This document shows, piece after piece, positions 27,200 through 32,359 of a stretch of 32,359 bases of DNA. The position numbers and the translations under genes are program-made. Position 1 is the first letter of the stretch. The number at the start of each line of letters is the position of its first letter. A model generated the notes under the pieces. That model searched no databases and was not told where the DNA came from. It was given only the letters and a program-made list of their open reading frames with translations. Source of the DNA: Lachnospiraceae bacterium (GTDB lineage Bacteria; Bacillota; Clostridia; Lachnospirales; Lachnospiraceae); contig JAQXWO010000280.1 in the NCBI GenBank assembly GCA_029225485.1, forward strand, positions 1-32,359, given 5' to 3'.

Positions 27200-27338
27200 G
27201 TTATTCTCCTTTGCTGTCTCCGTTTTGACAATCAACCATACTTTTATTGTATCATAATTTGAAATCTGAGGAAACCGATTTTCACAGATTATTTACATTT
27301 TACGAAAAATTAACACCTTATATACAAATATACAAAGT

Positions 27339-27377
27339 AAAAGACCTCCGGCAAAAACACTCTGCCGAAGGTCTTTT
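27339..27377 (-). terminator. Rho-independent terminator of the NlpC/P60 gene
   Basis: AAAAGACCTCCGGCA-aaaacactc-TGCCGAAGGTCTTTT. Confidence 0.88.
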
Positions 27378-27390
27378 CTTTCCTGCTGTA

Positions 27391-29427
27391 TTAATCCGGT
27401 ATGATCCTGGTAGCCCATACCGCACTGCTGCTGATACCGCTGGTGATGATTCCCAGCTTTCTTCCAGCCGCATGTACCACCTGTCCATTCCCGATGTACA
27501 TGCTCACATGATATACATAACCGTTCTTCGCATAAAAGATCAGATCTCCCGGGAGCGCTGAGGAAACCGGGATCTGCATGCCATAGCATGCCTGATCGCA
27601 GGCCACTCTCGGCAATGAATATCCGTAATATGCATAGATGCTCTGAACAAATCCGGAGCAGTCCGCTCCTGCCGTCAGGCTCGTACCTCCCCATACGTAA
27701 GGATTTCCCAGAAACTGCAGTGCAAAATTGACCATGGATTCCCGGGTGAGGGCGGACTGAGACGCTTTTTTCACAGAGGTCAGCGTGTAATAGCATGCCT
27801 TATTTTCCGCAGGCTTCACCAGAACCTCTGCCAGCTGCAGACTGTCTTCTCCCTGCTCCTCTATCTGAGTATCTGCCTCGTCTCCGGTCAGCAGTTCTTC
27901 TGCTTTCACAAAACCTCTGGCATCTCCGGACTCAACGTACAGCCACTCGCCCTGACTGTCTTCCAGGATATAGCAAAGCCCGTTCTCCGGAAGCGTGCCG
28001 ATCACCCTGGCAGAAGCCTTTTTCTGCTCATAGATCTCCAGATCCTTTTTTGCAATGGCATAATCTTTTTCTGCCAGAACCTCTCTGACAGTCGTCCGGG
28101 TATAAGTAAAGGCGTCATTTTCCGACCTGGCCAGTATCAGACGTGCTTCCTTCAGTTCGCTTTCTCCGCGAACCTCCACGATACGGGAAGCCACATCACC
28201 AGTCGCAAGCTCCTCCGCTTTCACAAATCCCCGCACGTTTCCGGACTCAATATATACCCATTCCTCATCACGGTCTGCCAGAATGTAGCAGAGTCCGCAG
28301 TAAGGAAGCTCTCCCACTGCCTGAGAAGTCTTTCCCTTTTCCTCGTATACCTCACAGCCTTCACGATTCTTTACGATCGCATATTCCTTTTCCACCTGAG
28401 TAAAACGGAATTCCAGCTCCACCTCCGGAGGAACCACAATATTCTGATGGGCAATCAGCTCTTCATTTGTATCATATGGAGAATCTCCGGTCTCTTCTTC
28501 CGTCTCTGGATCTGTTTCTGATTCCGTTTCTGTCTCACTTTCCGTCTCTGACTCTGTTTCACTCTCCGCTGTCTCTGATTCAGAAACCGGGTCTGTCTCT
28601 GTGGCAGGCACTTCCGTCACAGGCTCCGTGACCGGTTCTGTATCCGGCATTTCCGTTTCAGTCTGCTGCTCCGTCGGGGCCTGAGTCTCCGATTCTGTCG
28701 GCAATTGTGTTTCTGACTCTGTCGGAACCTGGGTCTGCGGCTCTGTCGATGGCTGTGTCTCTGACTCCGTCGGCGGCTGCGTCTGCGCTTCTGTCGGCAG
28801 CTGCGTCTGTGCCTCCGTTGATGGCTGTGTCTGCGCTTCTGTCAATGGCTGTGTTTCTGATTCCGTCGGAGCCTGGGTCTGCGGCTCTGTCGATGGCTGC
28901 GTCTGTGTCTCTGTCGGCGGCTGTGTCTGCGTTTCTGTCGGCGGCTGCGTCTGCGCCTCCGTTGACGCCTGGGTCTGCGCTTCTGTCTGCGGCTGGGTCT
29001 GCGGCTCTGTCGGCGGCTGTGTCTCTGTCGGCGGCTGCGTCTGCGCCTCCGTTTGAGCCCTGGTTCCGGCTTCCGTCTGGGTTTCCGCTGACGCTTTCAC
29101 CTGCGGCTGTGTCTCTGCCTGCGCCTGAGTCTGCGGCTCAGCAGATGTCTGCGCCTCGGTCTGAGACTTTGATTCACCGGATTCTTTCACACTGGCGGTG
29201 GTTTCCGCTGTTTCTTTCGTTTTTTCCTTTGCTGTTTTATCTGACTGAGCAGCCTGCGCTGCTCCTGTTTTTTCGACTGTATCCTGTCCTTCTTCTGCCG
29301 TCAGATCTTTCTCCGCGGCATTGTACTGCACCGTGTGAAAACTCCTGTCGGTACAGGAAGGTGCTGCCATTGCCAACACCAGACAAAGCGTAAATGTCAG
29401 CAATTTCTTTTTTCGCAAATCTATCAC
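27391..29427 (-). CDS. Secreted NlpC/P60 peptidoglycan hydrolase with two SH3-like domains and a long Thr/Gln/Glu/Pro repeat linker
   Basis: Signal peptide KKKLLTFTLCLVLAMAAPS; repeats (T)QPPTEAQTQPSTE; two SH3-like units ending WVYIESGNVRGFVKAEEL / WLYVESGDARGFVKAEEL; catalytic DCSGFVQ and HVSMYIGNGQVVHAAG. The real start may be TTG at 29418. Confidence 0.92.
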   Translation of the reverse strand: MIDLRKKKLLTFTLCLVLAMAAPSCTDRSFHTVQYNAAEKDLTAEEGQDTVEKTGAAQAAQSDKTAKEKTKETAETTASVKESGESKSQTEAQTSAEPQTQAQAETQPQVKASAETQTEAGTRAQTEAQTQPPTETQPPTEPQTQPQTEAQTQASTEAQTQPPTETQTQPPTETQTQPSTEPQTQAPTESETQPLTEAQTQPSTEAQTQLPTEAQTQPPTESETQPSTEPQTQVPTESETQLPTESETQAPTEQQTETEMPDTEPVTEPVTEVPATETDPVSESETAESETESETESETETESETDPETEEETGDSPYDTNEELIAHQNIVVPPEVELEFRFTQVEKEYAIVKNREGCEVYEEKGKTSQAVGELPYCGLCYILADRDEEWVYIESGNVRGFVKAEELATGDVASRIVEVRGESELKEARLILARSENDAFTYTRTTVREVLAEKDYAIAKKDLEIYEQKKASARVIGTLPENGLCYILEDSQGEWLYVESGDARGFVKAEELLTGDEADTQIEEQGEDSLQLAEVLVKPAENKACYYTLTSVKKASQSALTRESMVNFALQFLGNPYVWGGTSLTAGADCSGFVQSIYAYYGYSLPRVACDQACYGMQIPVSSALPGDLIFYAKNGYVYHVSMYIGNGQVVHAAGRKLGIITSGISSSAVWATRIIPD
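28500..29180. repeat. Degenerate tandem repeat (about 24-nt units) in the NlpC/P60 gene
   Basis: Recurrent TCTGTCGGCGGCTGTGTCTGCG-like units encoding TQPPTE/AQTQPSTE, grading into an SESETESE tract. Confidence 0.85.
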
Positions 29428-29839
29428 CCCTGAATTTTCTGCTTCTGATCAATACTCCTGTTATCAAACTATTTTATCAGTATACCATAAATCTGCGTTC
29501 ATGTCCATGCTTATCTTAAAATTTCAGGGATTTCGCTTTTAGCTTAACGGCATTTGCATATTTATAAATAGTCCCACTTTCAGCATTTTATTTGGCCTGT
29601 TTTCTTACAGACACTTTTTCAAATCTTATTGTATACTCAATTGTTGGTAACATAATTATACAATAAAATGTGTCCTTTTAGTGGATTATACAGAAATAAA
29701 CAGTAACTTTTTATCTCAAAAGTAGATTTTCTGTCATGCTTTAGGAAACATGCGCAAAATAGGGATTTTTTCTTAAAAACGAAATCCCTTACTTTCTTAT
29801 TTTTTTCATATTCTCTATATATACTGATTTTCAAAAATA

Positions 29840-29876
29840 CAAGGCAGAAAATTATTTCAACCAATTTTCTGCCTTG
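29840..29876 (-). terminator. Terminator of the repeat-rich surface protein gene
   Basis: 14-bp perfect stem CAAGGCAGAAAATT-ATTTCAACC-AATTTTCTGCCTTG, then TATTTTT on the minus strand. Confidence 0.85.
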
Positions 29877-29887
29877 CATAAATTTGC

Positions 29888-31831
29888 CTATCCTCTGCGT
29901 CTTCTAATGATCAAGCCTATTCCTGCCAAAATTACAATCAATGACAAAACAAGCGTGGCTACTAATGGGATAATAGGAGTATCATCACCTGTAGCAACAC
30001 TATCTCTATTATCACTATCTTTTCCAGACTGTGAAGAATCCGTTTCTTCAGCAATGCTGTTCGTTTCCGACTCTGTTTCTTTTATTGTTTCACTCTCGGT
30101 CTCAGTCTCACCATCTGTCTGTGGCTCGCTTTCAGTATCTTTCTGTGGTTCACTCTCTGACTCTGTCTGCGGCTCGCTTTCAGTATCTGTCTGTGGTTCA
30201 CTCTCTGATTCTGTCTGCGGCTCGCTTTCAGTATCTTTCTGTGGTTCACTCTCTGACTCTGTCTGCGGCTCACTCTCAGTATCTTTCTGTGATTCACTCT
30301 CTGACTCTGTCTGCGACTCACTTTCGGTCTCAGGTACAGAATACTTATTGGTCACAACCAGTGCAGCTGCACTGTTACCCGGCTCAACTGTAACTATATT
30401 ACCCGGTGTAATCGTCACATCAGCAAACTCATATTCTCCAATGTTTAATGCCGGCACTTCTTCAATAAAATATGTTCCAAATTCTACTGCAGTGCCTGCA
30501 AGACCATATCCATTGGCATCCACAGAAACAACCACGCTGTCAACGTATTCTTCACTGTCATTAAAAATATTGAAAGTATACTGTGTACCTTCTGCACCCG
30601 CAATTGGATTTCCATCCATATCCACTACATTTTTCTGAACTGTAATATATCCCATTGCATCGGTTGAGCAGCCAAGCACAAAATCCATTCCTGAAAAAGG
30701 AATAAAATATCCAGTCTGCCATGCCGCCAATACTGGTACAAGCACCGGACACCCATTAGATATATCCCAATAATTAAATGTAGATGAAAATACCATAGTT
30801 CTGGTGTATTGCATCCCCGTCTCACTGTCAGTAAACGTAACGTTTTTGCTAAATGACAAAGAATACTGAACAGGCGCATCCTTTGTTCCTACCGGATATA
30901 CACCCGGAATACTTGCCTGAATCACTCCACCATTACCGACGCTCGGAATAATACTGATCTGATTCTGGTATGCTGAAAAGCTCACAGAGTTTCCATTCTG
31001 CACAGCTGTTATGGTCATTGAAGCAATATCCTCTGCTGTAAGAGTAATAATTTCCTGAAGCAATTTACCCCCAACAGACAAATTTGCTGCAGAAGCTATA
31101 CTGATGTCAATGTGCGTTGCACTACCTGTTAAATAATACGGAGAGGCATCTTCTTCTTTCAACTCAGACAACGTCTCTTTCTCAATCTCCTCAGGCATAT
31201 ATGAATCAACACTTACAGTAATTACTGTATCATCCGTCACAATGCCATCTACTACATACTCATTCTCGTTTCCAGAGGATCTGGCTTCCTGTACTCCATC
31301 CACAATAACAGAAGTGATTACACATCCCTGATCTGGCACTACAGAAAATATAATTGTTCCATTTTCAGCTTCACCATATCCATTAGTAATATCCTGGCCA
31401 TTACTCAGAACAGTTGCGCCTTCATCTGTTGAAAAATATACTGTATTCAAATCATCTGTTGATACAGCGGTTTCACTTGGGAGAGTATCCGTTTCCTGTA
31501 AATTTTCTGTCTCCGTATACGACTGTGTCTCTTCGACGGATGTGTCTATCTCTTGTACATCATCTAATGATGTACTGCTTTCTGCCATTTCTGTCTGTAT
31601 CGGATCTGTTGTGGAATACTCTGTGTTTTCCATAGTTGAATATTCGGTGTCTCCCACAGTGGAGTATTCGGTGTTTTCCGCAGTGGAATATTCGGTGTCT
31701 CCCGCAGTGAAGGATTCGGTGTCTTCAGCTGCTAATACACCTCCAGACTGCACAATCATCGCCGACGCCAACACCCATGTAAGCATCTTTTTCCATTTCA
31801 AGTTTCTCCTCCGCATTCTACTTTCCTCCAA
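29888..31831 (-). CDS. Cell-surface protein with SpaA/prealbumin-like domain, Ser/Glu-rich repeats and a sortase-like C-terminal anchor
   Basis: 647 aa. Signal peptide; N-terminal (x)TEYST repeats; GYITVQKNVVDMDGNPIAGAEGTQYTF...VVTNKY domain; QTESESEPQKDTESEP repeats; VATGDDTPIIPLVATLVLSLIVILAGIGLIIRRRRG tail. Confidence 0.85.
   Translation of the reverse strand: MEESRMRRRNLKWKKMLTWVLASAMIVQSGGVLAAEDTESFTAGDTEYSTAENTEYSTVGDTEYSTMENTEYSTTDPIQTEMAESSTSLDDVQEIDTSVEETQSYTETENLQETDTLPSETAVSTDDLNTVYFSTDEGATVLSNGQDITNGYGEAENGTIIFSVVPDQGCVITSVIVDGVQEARSSGNENEYVVDGIVTDDTVITVSVDSYMPEEIEKETLSELKEEDASPYYLTGSATHIDISIASAANLSVGGKLLQEIITLTAEDIASMTITAVQNGNSVSFSAYQNQISIIPSVGNGGVIQASIPGVYPVGTKDAPVQYSLSFSKNVTFTDSETGMQYTRTMVFSSTFNYWDISNGCPVLVPVLAAWQTGYFIPFSGMDFVLGCSTDAMGYITVQKNVVDMDGNPIAGAEGTQYTFNIFNDSEEYVDSVVVSVDANGYGLAGTAVEFGTYFIEEVPALNIGEYEFADVTITPGNIVTVEPGNSAAALVVTNKYSVPETESESQTESESESQKDTESEPQTESESEPQKDTESEPQTESESEPQTDTESEPQTESESEPQKDTESEPQTDGETETESETIKETESETNSIAEETDSSQSGKDSDNRDSVATGDDTPIIPLVATLVLSLIVILAGIGLIIRRRRG
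30110..30335. repeat. 48-nt tandem repeats encoding QTESESEPQKDTESEP
   Basis: Reiterated gtctgcggctcgctttcagtatctttctgtggttcactctctgactct units. Confidence 0.9.
31620..31728. repeat. 24-nt tandem repeats encoding (D/N)TEYST(A/V/M)(E/G)
   Basis: Repeated gtggaatattcggtgtctcccgca-like units near the N-terminus of the surface protein. Confidence 0.88.
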
Positions 31832-31889
31832 TATTATACAAAAAACTGAGAACTATTGTTTTACTATAAACATCCATTATAACTTATTT

Positions 31890-31918
31890 AGTATAACTCT
31901 GAATTTGTGTGATGTCAA
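31890..31918 (-). promoter_or_regulatory. SigmaA promoter of the surface protein gene
   Basis: Minus strand TTGACA (31913-31918) - 17 nt - TATACT (31890-31895). Confidence 0.8.
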
Positions 31919-32132
31919 CATATTTCATAAACGCGCTGTGTTTCCTTATATAATATGATGCCAAACGTAGCTGAGTAAAATTTCGTAAAATAGATATAAA
32001 ATACTTGAAGTTATAAGTCTGTTTTTGAAACTATATTTGACGGATACGTCACACCAATCAGTACATCGTTTCGTAAATAACTATAATATAATTTACAAAT
32101 CCAAACTGATACAATAAATCTTGTCTAATACA

Positions 32133-32170
32133 GAGAAGCATCACATGTATTCAAGCATGTGACACTTCTC
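32133..32170 (-). terminator. Hairpin downstream of the right-edge gene (weak terminator candidate)
   Basis: GAGAAGcaTCACATG-tattcaag-CATGTGacaCTTCTC-type stem with a small internal loop; no clear T-tract. Confidence 0.45.
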
Positions 32171-32187
32171 ATTAGTTTAAGAACACG

Positions 32188-32359
32188 TTACTTTATTTTT
32201 ATCTTTTTCACAGAACTCCATTTTGAATAGACAGTTCCATCTTCCGATTTTTTGTACGTACGAATTCTTACATAATACGTCTTTTTGCTTTTCAGCTTAC
32301 TAACATTATATGATGTAGTTGACGCTTTAGATATAGTCTTTGTTTTTGAGGACTTAAAT
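32188..32359 (-). CDS. Secreted/surface protein C-terminus, fibronectin-III-like (truncated by window edge)
   Basis: My translation of the minus strand gives ...SKASTTSYNVSKLKSKKTYYVRIRTYKKSEDGTVYSKWSSVKKIKIK*, typical of FnIII-like repeats; the 5' end lies outside the window. Confidence 0.7.
   Translation of the reverse strand, partial: FKSSKTKTISKASTTSYNVSKLKSKKTYYVRIRTYKKSEDGTVYSKWSSVKKIKIK

Noticed and set aside
28707-29393. 228-aa plus-strand ORF with Ala/Ser/Leu repeats
   Set aside because: Antisense shadow of the NlpC/P60 repeat linker; no RBS or family resemblance.
29637-29879. 80-aa minus-strand ORF MQGRKLVEIIFCLVFLKISIYREYEKNKK...
   Set aside because: It begins within the surface protein gene's terminator palindrome and has no RBS support.
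29874-30638. 254-aa plus-strand ORF rich in SVCGSLSVSFCGSLSD repeats
   Set aside because: Antisense reading of the 48-nt repeats of the surface protein gene; a long open frame is expected from repeat periodicity.
1-32359. CRISPR array, tRNA/rRNA, transposase, prophage or toxin-antitoxin/defence island
   Set aside because: None visible. Tandem repeats are coding, and no spacer-repeat alternation or cloverleaf was recognised; the Rad50/Mre11-like pair is best explained as housekeeping repair.

Overview
The window is a mostly chromosomal, gene-dense segment of a spore-forming Firmicute. The gene content looks like Clostridia, probably Lachnospiraceae; this is an inference from the families present. 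Minus-strand genes dominate. They include argS, a gerA-type germinant receptor operon with an unusual GerAB::GerAC fusion, a FadR/FCD GntR regulator, ispE, a SipL-like SPOCS/LysM sporulation protein with a PrcB-like lipoprotein, and a Nfo/YhaN-like/YhaO-like DNA repair cluster. Also on the minus strand are an FGGY kinase, metY, a DnaJ/DUF5685/zinc-ribbon cluster, a two-component system, pyk, and two repeat-rich secreted or surface proteins. A FnIII-like surface protein is truncated at the right edge. Plus-strand genes are dnaD-like, dnaI/dnaC-like, prs and mscL with a zinc-ribbon tail. I saw no CRISPR array, tRNA, rRNA or transposase. I found no complete novel defence or mobile system. The best leads are: (1) the GerAB-GerAC(N) fusion with a possible internal lipoprotein start; (2) a 101-nt structured inverted-repeat element directly upstream of the response regulator; (3) matching TTGTATACAA-type operator candidates just downstream of the ispE and prs promoters, which may define a small GntR regulon; (4) perfect 5'-UTR hairpins ahead of mscL and dnaD; and (5) an unexplained structured intergenic element at 1-231.
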